This document shows positions 23,393 to 31,041 of a stretch of DNA of 64,000 nt, piece by piece. The stretch is from assembly GCA_963705885.1 (NCBI GenBank), contig OY970120.1, positions 2,542,001 to 2,606,000 on the forward strand. Direction: 5' to 3'. Both the position numbers and the translations under genes were made by a program. The notes below the pieces were generated by a model that saw nothing but the letters and a program-made list of their open reading frames with translations, made no database searches and was not told where the DNA came from. The DNA is from MFD01275-c22 sp963705885 (lineage in GTDB: Bacteria > Actinomycetota > Actinomycetes > JACCUZ01). Every line of letters starts with the position of its first letter. The stretch's first letter is position 1.

Positions 23393-25150
23393 GTGTTCGT
23401 TGACCGGGTGAAGGCCCGCCGCCCCCAGGGCGACGGCGGCATGGCGCTGGTGATGGTCCTGGCGTCGATGATGATCGCCTCGACGTTCGCTCTGGGCTCG
23501 CTGGCGTACGCCCTGAACACGCAGGCCTTCTCACGCACCAACCAGGACTACCACGCGGCGCTGTCGGCCGCCCAGGCCGGCGTCGACGACTACATCGGCT
23601 ACCTGAACCGCAACGACAACTACGCCCGGCTGCCCGACGACTGCACGAACACGGCGCTGAAGGGCCCCCGAGCAGTCGCCAACGCCTGCGGGTGGAACGG
23701 CACGACCGCACCGGGCTGGAAGCCGGTCGACTCCGGCAACCCCAGCGGCGCCCAGTTCCACTACGACGTCGACCCGGCTCGGCTGGAGAGTCACGGCATC
23801 ATCGAGGTCACCTCCACCGGCAAGGTCGGCAAGACCACCCGCAGCATGCAGGTCGGAGTCGGACGTGGGGGGTCGACGCAGTTCCTCTACTACACCGACC
23901 ATGAGGACGCCGACCCCGACAACGGAGTCGTCTACCCGAGCGGGATGCCCACCCGGTGCGCGAAGTACTGGTGGGACGGCCGGCGGACCAACGGCTCCGG
24001 CTGCGTCGAGATCACGTTCATCGGCGGCGACGTCCTCGACGGTGCGGTCCACACCAACGACACCCCGCTCTACACGACGTGGGGCGGCAAGAAGCCGAAG
24101 TTCCTCCAGGGGATGGAGACGAGCGACCCCAAGTGCCAGAACGCGGTGCCCGGCAGCCCCGGCACCTACGGCAACTGCGACCGCACGGGTAACGGCGGCG
24201 ACTACGGCAGCAGCTGGCCGACCTACTCGGCGCCCAAGTACCTGCCGGACAACAGCGACCAGTTCCGCAACTACCCCGGCTGCCACTACAAGGGCTCGAC
24301 CCGGATCAAGTTCCAGTCCAACGGCACGATGCGCGTGTGGAGCAAGGGAACGGCGACCGGTCCAGCGGCTTGTGGCGGCAACGCACCGAACGGCGTCACG
24401 GTCAACGTGCCCAACGACCAGGTCATCTACGTCCAAGCCGGCACGTCCGGGGAGCGCCAGTGCCTGTCCGGCGAGATCGGTGACGGGCTGCCGCTGGGCA
24501 CCTACACCGGCAACAACGCCGCGGACTACACCTACGACCTGAACATGACCGAGCCGACGCAGTACTGCGGAAAGGGCAACGTCTACGTCGAGGGCGTGCT
24601 CAAGGGGCGGACCACGGTCGCGGCCTCCAACTCCATCACGCTCACCGGCGACCTGGTGCTGGCAAACGGGCTCGGTGGCACCGACATGCTCGGCCTGGTC
24701 GCGGCGAACTCGGTCGAGGTCATGCACCCGTGGATGGACAGCTGGTACTGCAGCGACAAGCGCAGCAACGGCACGTGCAAGGTCGCCTGGCGCTGGCGGG
24801 GCAACGAGTACGAGGACAACAGCTGGCCCAAGCGCTACGTCGACGTGGACCGCGGCACCGTCTACCCCTCGAACGGCATCCAGATCGCCGCGTCGATCCA
24901 GACGCTCCAGCACAGCTTCCTGGTGCAGTCCTACAACCGGGGCACCCAGCGCGGCTCGCTCTACGTCCGTGGGTCGATCGCGCAGGCCTGGCGCGGCATC
25001 GTGGGCACGACGGGCAGCACGGGCTACCTGAAGGACTACGGCTACGACAAGCGGCTGCGCTACGCGTCGCCGCCGTACTTCCCGCAGTGGACCAACGCGG
25101 TCTGGGCGGCCAACTACACCGGCGAGATCTCGCCGAAGTACCGGCCGTGA
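23393..25150 (+). CDS. Large PilX-like pilus-associated surface protein
   Basis: 585 residues, far larger than classical PilX (about 200). The N-terminus GDGGMALVMVLASMMIASTF is a pilin-like helix preceded by Gly-Gly, but Glu at +5 is missing, so it may enter the pilus differently or be only membrane-anchored. The rest is rich in Tyr, Trp, Gly, Asn and Ser, with several Cys (RCAKYWW, SGCVEITF, WYCSDKRSNGTCKV), typical of a secreted beta-rich protein. No catalytic motif recognised. The GTG at 23393 follows GGAAGGACC. It is last in the minor pilin operon, so a pilus-tip or adhesin role is inferred from place. Confidence 0.75.
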   Translation: MFVDRVKARRPQGDGGMALVMVLASMMIASTFALGSLAYALNTQAFSRTNQDYHAALSAAQAGVDDYIGYLNRNDNYARLPDDCTNTALKGPRAVANACGWNGTTAPGWKPVDSGNPSGAQFHYDVDPARLESHGIIEVTSTGKVGKTTRSMQVGVGRGGSTQFLYYTDHEDADPDNGVVYPSGMPTRCAKYWWDGRRTNGSGCVEITFIGGDVLDGAVHTNDTPLYTTWGGKKPKFLQGMETSDPKCQNAVPGSPGTYGNCDRTGNGGDYGSSWPTYSAPKYLPDNSDQFRNYPGCHYKGSTRIKFQSNGTMRVWSKGTATGPAACGGNAPNGVTVNVPNDQVIYVQAGTSGERQCLSGEIGDGLPLGTYTGNNAADYTYDLNMTEPTQYCGKGNVYVEGVLKGRTTVAASNSITLTGDLVLANGLGGTDMLGLVAANSVEVMHPWMDSWYCSDKRSNGTCKVAWRWRGNEYEDNSWPKRYVDVDRGTVYPSNGIQIAASIQTLQHSFLVQSYNRGTQRGSLYVRGSIAQAWRGIVGTTGSTGYLKDYGYDKRLRYASPPYFPQWTNAVWAANYTGEISPKYRP

Positions 25151-25196
25151 GCGCGTCGCCGGCTCGGGGGCCGGCGGCCGCTCTACGATCGCACCG

Positions 25197-25979
25197 ATGA
25201 TGCCTCTCCTGCTGTCGGCAGTCGCCCTCGTGGGACTGCTGGTCGGCTCGTTCCTCAACGTCGTCGTGTGGCGGGTCCCGCGCGGGGAGTCGGTTGTCTC
25301 ACCCCGATCCCGGTGCCCCGGGTGCGGCACGCAGATCCGGCCGCGGGACAACGTGCCGGTGCTCAGCTGGGTCCTGCTGAGGGGACGCTGCCGCGACTGC
25401 GACGCGCCGATCAGCGCCCGCTACCCGGCCGTCGAGGTCGGGACCGCGGCGGTCCTCGTCGTGCTGACACTGCGGATCGGCGTCGACCCCGCCCTGCCGG
25501 CCTACCTCTACCTCGGTGCAGTCGGTGTGGCCCTGGCGATGATCGACCTCGACGTGAAGCGGCTGCCCGACGTGATCGTGCTCCCGTCGTACGCCGTGTG
25601 CGTCGTGCTCTTCGCGGTGGCCGCCCTGGCCTCGGGTGAGTGGGGCTCGCTGCTGCGGGCACTGCTGGGCATGGCCGGCCTCTACGGCCTGTACTTCCTG
25701 CTGGCCTTCGCCTACCCGGCCGGCATGGGGTTCGGCGACGTCAAGCTCGCCGGGGTGCTCGGCCTGGCCCTCGGCTGGCTCGGCTGGTCGGAGGTCGTCG
25801 TCGGAGGCTTCCTGGGCTTCCTGTTCGGCGGTGTCGTCGGAGTCGTGCTGATGGTCGCCCAGCGCGCGGGCCGCAAGTCGCAGCTCCCGTTCGGCCCCTT
25901 CATGCTGATGGGCACGTTGGTGTCCGTGCTCTGGGGCGGGGCATTGGGAGACCTTTACCTGGACCGGCTTCCCGGCTGA
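25197..25979 (+). CDS. pilD: Prepilin peptidase / N-methyltransferase
   Basis: Integral membrane aspartic protease of 260 residues that removes prepilin leaders and methylates the new N-terminus. The N-terminal cytoplasmic domain has the zinc tetracysteine CPGC...CRDC (about 40-67). The two catalytic Asp residues are in MIDLDVKRLPD (about 121) and GMGFGDVKL (about 180). About seven hydrophobic helices follow. The start is the first of two adjacent ATGs at 25197. A TACGAT hexamer 10 bases earlier could give a nearly leaderless transcript of its own, or it may be read from the operon upstream. Confidence 0.95.
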   Translation: MMPLLLSAVALVGLLVGSFLNVVVWRVPRGESVVSPRSRCPGCGTQIRPRDNVPVLSWVLLRGRCRDCDAPISARYPAVEVGTAAVLVVLTLRIGVDPALPAYLYLGAVGVALAMIDLDVKRLPDVIVLPSYAVCVVLFAVAALASGEWGSLLRALLGMAGLYGLYFLLAFAYPAGMGFGDVKLAGVLGLALGWLGWSEVVVGGFLGFLFGGVVGVVLMVAQRAGRKSQLPFGPFMLMGTLVSVLWGGALGDLYLDRLPG

Positions 25980-25988
25980 CTTCAGCGC

Positions 25989-26016
25989 TCAAGGCTGACC
26001 GCCGGGCTACCGATGC
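25989..26016 (+). promoter_or_regulatory. WhiG/FliA-like promoter of the pilM-N-O-P operon
   Basis: TCAA (25989-25992, inside GCGCTCAAGG) and ACCGATGC (26009-26016) are 16 bases apart. The pilM GTG is 64 bases downstream with the ribosome site GGAGGGGAAG. A small hairpin-like GGCCCGAAGGGGCC at 26031-26044 lies in the leader. Confidence 0.7.
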
Positions 26017-26080
26017 CCTCTTCTGACACGGCCCGAAGGGGCCACCACGCGGCGCACGCCGCCAGTGGAGGGGAAGTGCT

Positions 26081-27145
26081 GTGGCAGGTCGATCCGCCAT
26101 CGGTCTCGACATCGGGACCTCGGGCGTGCGCGCCGCCGAGCTGACGTTCGGCAAGGGGGACATCACCCTCGAGAAGTTCGGCCAGGTGGCCCTTCCCGAA
26201 GGTGCCGTCCGTGACGGCGAGGTCGTCAACCCCGACGTCGTCGCCTCGGCGATCAAGCAGCTGTGGGCGCACACGAAGTTCAGCAGCAAGAAGGTCGTGA
26301 TCGGCGTCGCGAACCAGAAGGTCATCGTGCGCCAGGTCGACCTCCCGTGGATGCCCCTCGGCGAGCTGAAGAAGTCGCTCGGCTACCAGGTGCAGGACTT
26401 CGTGCCGATGCCGGTCGAGCAGGCCGTGCTGGACTTCCACCCGCTGGAGGAGCTCGACGCCGACAACGGCAACCGCGTCCTGCGCGGCCTGCTGGTCGCT
26501 GCCTCCCGCGACATGGTGAACGCGAGCATCGAGTCGGTCCAGAAAGCGGGCCTGACCGCCGTGATGGTGGACCTCACGTCGTTCGCGGTGATCAGGTCGC
26601 TGGCCGACGCCGACCACCTCGGCATGGGCGCGAACGTCGAGGCACTCGTCGACATCGGTGCCCGCGTCACCAACATCGTCGTCCACCAGGGCGGCGTCCC
26701 GCGCTTCGTCCGCATCCTGCTCATGGGCGGCCAGGACGTCACCGACGCCGTGGCCGAGCGCATGGGCGTTCCCCAGGACCAGGCCGAGGCCCTCAAGCAG
26801 CAGCTCGCCGCCGGTCTCGCCGGCGACGGGATGGACGTCCAGGCCGCGCAGCGCGTCATCGAGGCCGTCTCGGCGACCTTCGTCGACGAGGTGCGCGGCT
26901 CCCTGGACTACTACCTCGCCTCGAGCGGCTCCGCGCCGATCTCCCGGCTCGTCGTCACCGGTGGCGGTGCCCGCCTCGGCGGCCTCGCGCAGCGGCTGCA
27001 GACGGCGACCCGCACCCAGGTGCACATCGGGAGCCCGATGACGGGGATCCAGATCGGCCGCACCGGTCTCACGCCCGAGCAGATCTCGTTCGTCGAGCCG
27101 CTGGCCGCCGTGCCGGTCGGACTGGCCCTGGGAGTGGCGTCATGA
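26081..27145 (+). CDS. pilM: Type IV pilus assembly protein PilM (actin-like ATPase fold)
   Basis: Cytoplasmic protein of 354 residues with an FtsA/actin-like fold that binds the PilN tail and links the motor to the inner-membrane alignment complex. Phosphate 1 motif AIGLDIGTSGVRAAEL (about 6-21), phosphate 2 region VDIGARVTNIVVHQGG (about 190-205), adenosine motif VVTGGGARLGGLAQRL (about 289-304). The segment LGYQVQDFVPMPVEQAVLDF is typical of the family. The GTG at 26081 has a strong ribosome site. Its stop overlaps the pilN ATG. Confidence 0.95.
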   Translation: MAGRSAIGLDIGTSGVRAAELTFGKGDITLEKFGQVALPEGAVRDGEVVNPDVVASAIKQLWAHTKFSSKKVVIGVANQKVIVRQVDLPWMPLGELKKSLGYQVQDFVPMPVEQAVLDFHPLEELDADNGNRVLRGLLVAASRDMVNASIESVQKAGLTAVMVDLTSFAVIRSLADADHLGMGANVEALVDIGARVTNIVVHQGGVPRFVRILLMGGQDVTDAVAERMGVPQDQAEALKQQLAAGLAGDGMDVQAAQRVIEAVSATFVDEVRGSLDYYLASSGSAPISRLVVTGGGARLGGLAQRLQTATRTQVHIGSPMTGIQIGRTGLTPEQISFVEPLAAVPVGLALGVAS

Positions 27146-27822
27146 GCACCCTGACCGCAACTCGCGTGGCGACCATGCCCCGGGTCAACCTGCTGCCTCC
27201 CGAGATCGAGGAGCAGCGAAGGTTCCGGAGGGTCCAGGCAGGCCTCGGGGCCGGGCTGGCCGCGGCCGCCGTCGCCGTCCTCGCGCTCACGGTGCTCGCC
27301 AACGGCGCGGTGAGCGACGCGGAGGACGACCTGGCCGTGGCGCAGGCCCGCGGCACCCAGCTCGAGGCACAGCAGGCGGAGTTCGCCGAGGTCCCGCTGG
27401 TCTACGCCCAGGTGGAGGCCGCCCAGGCCCAGCTGAGCCAGGCCATGGGCAAGGAGGTCCGCTGGTCGTACTTCCTGAACGACCTGAGCCTCACCGCCCC
27501 GGCGAAGATGTGGCTGACCTCGATGACGGTGACGCAGAACGTCGACGCGTCGCCTGCCGTGACGACGACGGTTCCGGGCAACGAGGCCTACCTGTCCACC
27601 GGGCTCGGCACCGTGACGTTCGAGGGCATGGGCTACAAGCACAACGACGTGGCGGCGTGGCTGGACGCCCTGGCCCGGCAGAGCGGGCTCACCGACCCGT
27701 ACTTCACCAACTCCGAGAAGAAGCTCATCGGCGACGAGGTCTCCGTGAGCTTCAGCAGCCAGGCAACGGTGACCGACGAGGCGCTGTCCGGGCGCTTCAC
27801 GCAGCAGAAGGCGGGCAGCTGA
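27142..27822 (+). CDS. pilN: Type IV pilus assembly protein PilN
   Basis: 226 residues. The cytoplasmic N-terminal peptide PRVNLLPPEIEEQRRFRR carries the conserved NLLP motif that docks into PilM. One transmembrane helix follows (about 33-55), then a coiled coil (about 58-100) and a ferredoxin-like domain. It forms heterodimers with PilO in this family. The ATG overlaps the pilM stop by four bases; pilO begins after one base. Confidence 0.93.
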   Translation: MSTLTATRVATMPRVNLLPPEIEEQRRFRRVQAGLGAGLAAAAVAVLALTVLANGAVSDAEDDLAVAQARGTQLEAQQAEFAEVPLVYAQVEAAQAQLSQAMGKEVRWSYFLNDLSLTAPAKMWLTSMTVTQNVDASPAVTTTVPGNEAYLSTGLGTVTFEGMGYKHNDVAAWLDALARQSGLTDPYFTNSEKKLIGDEVSVSFSSQATVTDEALSGRFTQQKAGS

Positions 27823-27823
27823 C

Positions 27824-28576
27824 ATGACCATCGCACGGAAGTGGTCGCTCATGGCTGCCGTCCTCGTGCTCGCGATCGTGGCGGCGGGGTGGTTCCTGCT
27901 GATCTCGCCGAAGCGTGGCGAGGCCGCGGCACTGCGCACGAAGGCGGCGAGCGAGGAGGCCGCGAACGAGCGCCTGCTCCAGCAGCTCTCGGTGCTCAAG
28001 GCGCAGCAGGCCGAGCTGCCGGCCCAGCGGGCCAAGCTCGCGGTGGCGCGGACCCAGATCCCCGACAACCCGGCGTTGCCGACGCTGATCCGCGACCTGA
28101 CGTCGGCCGGCCGAAAGGTCGGGGTGAGCATCGACGCGATGTCGCCGGCCGTCCCGACCCCCGTCGTCCTGCCGCAGGTCGCGCCCGTGGCGCCCCCGGC
28201 CACGACGACCGAGTCCGAGTCGTCGGGCGAGGCCGCGGGTGAGGCGGGCACGACCCCGGCTCCCGCGACGCCTGTCGCTCCTCCCGCGCCGTCGCTGTAC
28301 CAGGTGCCGCTGTCCCTCACGGTGAGCGGCAGCTACTTCGAGCTCGAGCAGTTCGTGAACAAGCTCGAGGCGCTCAAGCGTTCCTTCCTGGTCACCGGGT
28401 TCACCCTGGCCGTCAACGAGCAGAACTCGTCCGACGCAGCAGCCACTGTCTCTACCGGGGCCCTCAAGCTCGAGCTGCAGGGTCGGGTCTTCCTCTCGCC
28501 CGAGGGCGCCCTGACGACCACACCCGCCACCACGCCCGCGGCAGCCACGCCGGTCGCCCCGGCCACCGCCAGCTGA
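27824..28576 (+). CDS. pilO: Type IV pilus assembly protein PilO
   Basis: 250 residues with the PilO layout: short cytoplasmic start, one transmembrane helix (about 8-27, LMAAVLVLAIVAAGWFLLI), a coiled coil (about 33-75) and an extracytoplasmic ferredoxin-like domain with the conserved LPTLIRDLTSAGRKVGV. Two Pro/Ala/Thr-rich linkers (about 108-150 and the C-terminal 20 residues) are an actinobacterial elaboration. It lies between pilN and the PilP-like gene in a tight operon. Confidence 0.9.
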   Translation: MTIARKWSLMAAVLVLAIVAAGWFLLISPKRGEAAALRTKAASEEAANERLLQQLSVLKAQQAELPAQRAKLAVARTQIPDNPALPTLIRDLTSAGRKVGVSIDAMSPAVPTPVVLPQVAPVAPPATTTESESSGEAAGEAGTTPAPATPVAPPAPSLYQVPLSLTVSGSYFELEQFVNKLEALKRSFLVTGFTLAVNEQNSSDAAATVSTGALKLELQGRVFLSPEGALTTTPATTPAAATPVAPATAS

Positions 28577-28597
28577 TCGAGAACCGGAGACATCGAG

Positions 28598-29272
28598 ATG
28601 AGCGAGCCGACGATCCCCTTCCAGGGGCAGACAGCGGTCCTCGACCGGCCGGCGCCGGAGGGCGAGCCGATCGCCGAGGAGGGTGGGCGCCGCACGGCCC
28701 TGCTCGCCCTCGCGGCGGTGGCCGCCGTGGCGGTGCTCGGCATCGTGGCCTACTTCCTGCTCTTCGCCGGCGGGGGTGAGGAGCCCGCGAGCAGCGGCGC
28801 CCCGAAGCCGCCCGCGGCGGGAGCGCCGGGAGCCGGGCCCGCGGCCGAGCCGGAGGCCGAGCCGGTCAGCGAGCGCAAGCTCAACGCCCGGACGTTCGGT
28901 CGCGACCCGTTCAAGGCTCTGATCGTCGAGCCGGTCGCGGAGGTCGTCACCGCGCCGGACGCCGGGTCCAGCACCTCAGGTACCACGTCCTCGGGCACGA
29001 GCACCGGCTCCACCGGCTCCACGGGCTCCACCGGCAGCGGTACGTCCACTCCGGCCGAGTCGACCTCGCACACCTTCAAGGTGGTCGACGTCGCCCCGGA
29101 CAACAGCACGATCTCCGTCAAGGTCGACGGCGAGGTCTACCGCAACCTCAAGGCCGGCGACGTCTTCGCGACCTTCTTCAAGGTCCGGCTCATCAGCGGC
29201 GAGGTGAACTCCTTCCAGTTCGGCGAGGAGAAGTTCAACGTCGTCGGGAAGAAGAAGCTCACGATCGCCTGA
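28598..29272 (+). CDS. PilP-like pilus protein with Ser/Thr/Gly repeat linker
   Basis: 224 residues. A cytoplasmic start, one transmembrane helix (about 32-54, TALLALAAVAAVAVLGIVAYF) and a Pro/Ala-rich linker lead to NARTFGRDPFKALIVEP. The RDPF motif is typical of PilP and related pilus or secretion proteins. Next comes a low-complexity linker with GST repeated (about 133-150). A C-terminal beta domain follows (HTFKVVDVAPDNSTISVKVD, then LKAGDVFATFFKVRLI). PilP usually meets the outer-membrane secretin; this organism is presumably monoderm and no secretin gene is present, so the C-terminal domain may contact the cell wall instead. It ends the operon before a strong terminator. Confidence 0.8.
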   Translation: MSEPTIPFQGQTAVLDRPAPEGEPIAEEGGRRTALLALAAVAAVAVLGIVAYFLLFAGGGEEPASSGAPKPPAAGAPGAGPAAEPEAEPVSERKLNARTFGRDPFKALIVEPVAEVVTAPDAGSSTSGTTSSGTSTGSTGSTGSTGSGTSTPAESTSHTFKVVDVAPDNSTISVKVDGEVYRNLKAGDVFATFFKVRLISGEVNSFQFGEEKFNVVGKKKLTIA

Positions 29273-29290
29273 CCCCTGCTCCGCGTCGAC

Positions 29291-29323
29291 AGGCGCGTCG
29301 CCCGCAGTGCGGGCGGCGCGCCT
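29291..29323 (+). terminator. Terminator of the pilus island
   Basis: AGGCGCG.CGCCCGC and GCGGGCG.CGCGCCT form a 15-bp stem with one internal mismatch around the loop AGT, 18 bases after the PilP-like stop. This is the strongest hairpin in the region and marks the end of the pilus island before aroC. Confidence 0.8.
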
Positions 29324-29356
29324 GTTCGCGTGCCGTGACGTGCGAGGATCATGCGC

Positions 29357-30538
29357 ATGCTGCGTTGGCTGACGGCGGGGGAGTCGCACGGCCCCGCCCT
29401 GCTCGCCACGCTCGAAGGGCTGCCCGCCGGGGTCCGGGTCACGACCGACGACATCGCCGACGCCCTGGCGCGACGACGGCTCGGCCACGGACGTGGCGCG
29501 CGGATGTCCTTCGAACGCGACGACGTCGAGCTCCTCGGCGGTGTCCGGCACGGTGTCACCCAGGGCGGACCGGTGGCGGTGCGCATCGGCAACACCGAGT
29601 GGCCCAAGTGGGAGCGGGTCATGAGCGCCGACCCGGTGGACCCCGACGAGCTCGCCGACCTCGCCCGCAACGCCCCCCTGACCCGACCGCGTCCCGGTCA
29701 CGCCGACCTCGCGGGCATGCAGAAGTATGGCTTCGACGACGCCCGGCCGGTGCTCGAGCGGGCCAGCGCGCGTGAGACGGCCTCCCGCGTGGCCCTCGGG
29801 ACGGTCGCCGCCGCCTTCCTCGACCAGGCCGCCGGCGTCCGGCTGGTGTCGCACGTCGTGGCGATCGGTGAGGCGCGGGCCCCGGACGGGCGCTGGCCGG
29901 TTCCCGACGACACGGCCCGTCTCGACGCCGACCCGGTGCGGTGCCTCGACCCGGGTGCCAGTGCCGCGATGGTCGACGAGATCGACGCGGCGCACAAGGA
30001 CGGCGACACGCTGGGCGGGGTGGTGGAGGTCCTGGCCTACGGCCTGCCACCCGGGCTCGGCAGCCATGTGCACGGGGACCGGCGGCTCGACTCGCGGCTG
30101 GCGGGCGCACTCATGGGCATCCAGGCGATCAAGGGCGTGGCCGTCGGTGACGGCTTCGAGACCGCCCGCCGGCGAGGCTCGGGCGCGCACGACGAGATCG
30201 AGCGGGGCGAGGACGGGACGCTGCGGCGACGCACCGCCCGGGCGGGTGGCGTCGAGGGCGGCATGTCGACGGGCGAGCCGCTGCGGGTCAGTGCCGCGAT
30301 GAAGCCCATCTCGACCGTGCCCCGGGCGCTGGACACCGTCGACGTGGCGACCGGTGCCTCCGCCCAGGCGATCAGCCAGCGCAGCGACGTCTGCGCGGTG
30401 CCGGCCGCGGCCGTCGTGGCCGAGGCGATGGTCGCGCTGACCCTCGCCGACGCGGTCCTCGAGAAGTTCGGCGGCGACGCGGTGGTCGAGACGGCGCGCA
30501 ACATCGCGGCGTACGTGTCGAGCCTCTCCGTCCGGTGA
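29357..30538 (+). CDS. aroC: Chorismate synthase
   Basis: FMN-dependent enzyme that converts EPSP to chorismate, last step of the shikimate pathway; 393 residues. Signatures: MLRWLTAGESHGPALLATLE at the N-terminus, RPGHADLAGMQKYGF (about 115), RASARETASRVALGT, and GGVEGGMSTGEPL (about 300). The ATG at 29357 gives the family start; another ATG two codons earlier is possible. It begins an aroC-K-B-Q operon with overlapping ends. It is the first gene after the pilus island terminator, so it needs a promoter in 29324-29356, where I see no clear -35. Confidence 0.96.
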   Translation: MLRWLTAGESHGPALLATLEGLPAGVRVTTDDIADALARRRLGHGRGARMSFERDDVELLGGVRHGVTQGGPVAVRIGNTEWPKWERVMSADPVDPDELADLARNAPLTRPRPGHADLAGMQKYGFDDARPVLERASARETASRVALGTVAAAFLDQAAGVRLVSHVVAIGEARAPDGRWPVPDDTARLDADPVRCLDPGASAAMVDEIDAAHKDGDTLGGVVEVLAYGLPPGLGSHVHGDRRLDSRLAGALMGIQAIKGVAVGDGFETARRRGSGAHDEIERGEDGTLRRRTARAGGVEGGMSTGEPLRVSAAMKPISTVPRALDTVDVATGASAQAISQRSDVCAVPAAAVVAEAMVALTLADAVLEKFGGDAVVETARNIAAYVSSLSVR

Positions 30539-31041
30539 TGGCGCCCGTCGTGGTGCTGGTCGGGCCACCTGGCTGCGGCAAGTCCACGGCGGCCGGGCTC
30601 GTCGCGGCGCGGCTCGGAGTCTCGGCACGCGACACCGACGACGACGTCGAGCGGGTGGCCGGCGAGCCGATCTCCGACATCTTCGTCACGCGTGGCGAGG
30701 AGGCGTTCCGGGGCCTGGAGCGCTCTGCCGTCGCCACGGCGCTGGCCGAGCACGACGGCGTCCTCGCCCTCGGCGGAGGGTCGGTGCTCGACGAGGCCAC
30801 CCGCGCGCTGCTGCGGGGCCACCGGGTCGTGTTCCTCGACGTCGGCATCAAGGACGCCGCATCGCGCATCGGGCTCAACCGCGACCGGCCGCTGCTGCTC
30901 GGCAACCCGCGCGCGCAGTGGATCAGGCTCATGGAGGCGCGGCGACCCCTCTACGAGGAGGTCGCGGTCGCCCGGGTCGACACCGACGGCCGGTCCGCGC
31001 AGGACGTGGCCGACGACGTGGTCCGGCTGGTGGGCCCGTGA
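30538..31041 (+). CDS. aroK: Shikimate kinase
   Basis: Phosphorylates shikimate with ATP; 167 residues. Walker A GPPGCGKST (about 7-15), substrate motif DTDDDVE (about 32), the Arg in EAFRGLE (about 60), VLALGGGSVL and the lid segment NRDRPLLLGN (about 118). The ATG at 30538 follows an in-frame GTG at 30535 within the overlap with aroC, and either could be used. Fully coupled to aroC and aroB. Confidence 0.95.
   Translation: MAPVVVLVGPPGCGKSTAAGLVAARLGVSARDTDDDVERVAGEPISDIFVTRGEEAFRGLERSAVATALAEHDGVLALGGGSVLDEATRALLRGHRVVFLDVGIKDAASRIGLNRDRPLLLGNPRAQWIRLMEARRPLYEEVAVARVDTDGRSAQDVADDVVRLVGP

Noticed and set aside
25989..26080. Second c-di-GMP riboswitch before pilM
   Set aside because: GCTACCGATG recalls the 3' end of known GEMM RNAs, but GCAAAGCC and the GNRA hairpin are missing. 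The sequence is explained by the promoter -10.
12760..29330. Tad/Flp-type pilus or type II secretion system
   Set aside because: PilB, PilT, PilM, PilN and PilO types and type III prepilin signals (G/FTLIE) mark a type IVa pilus. No TadA, Flp pilin, GspD or pseudopilin set is present.
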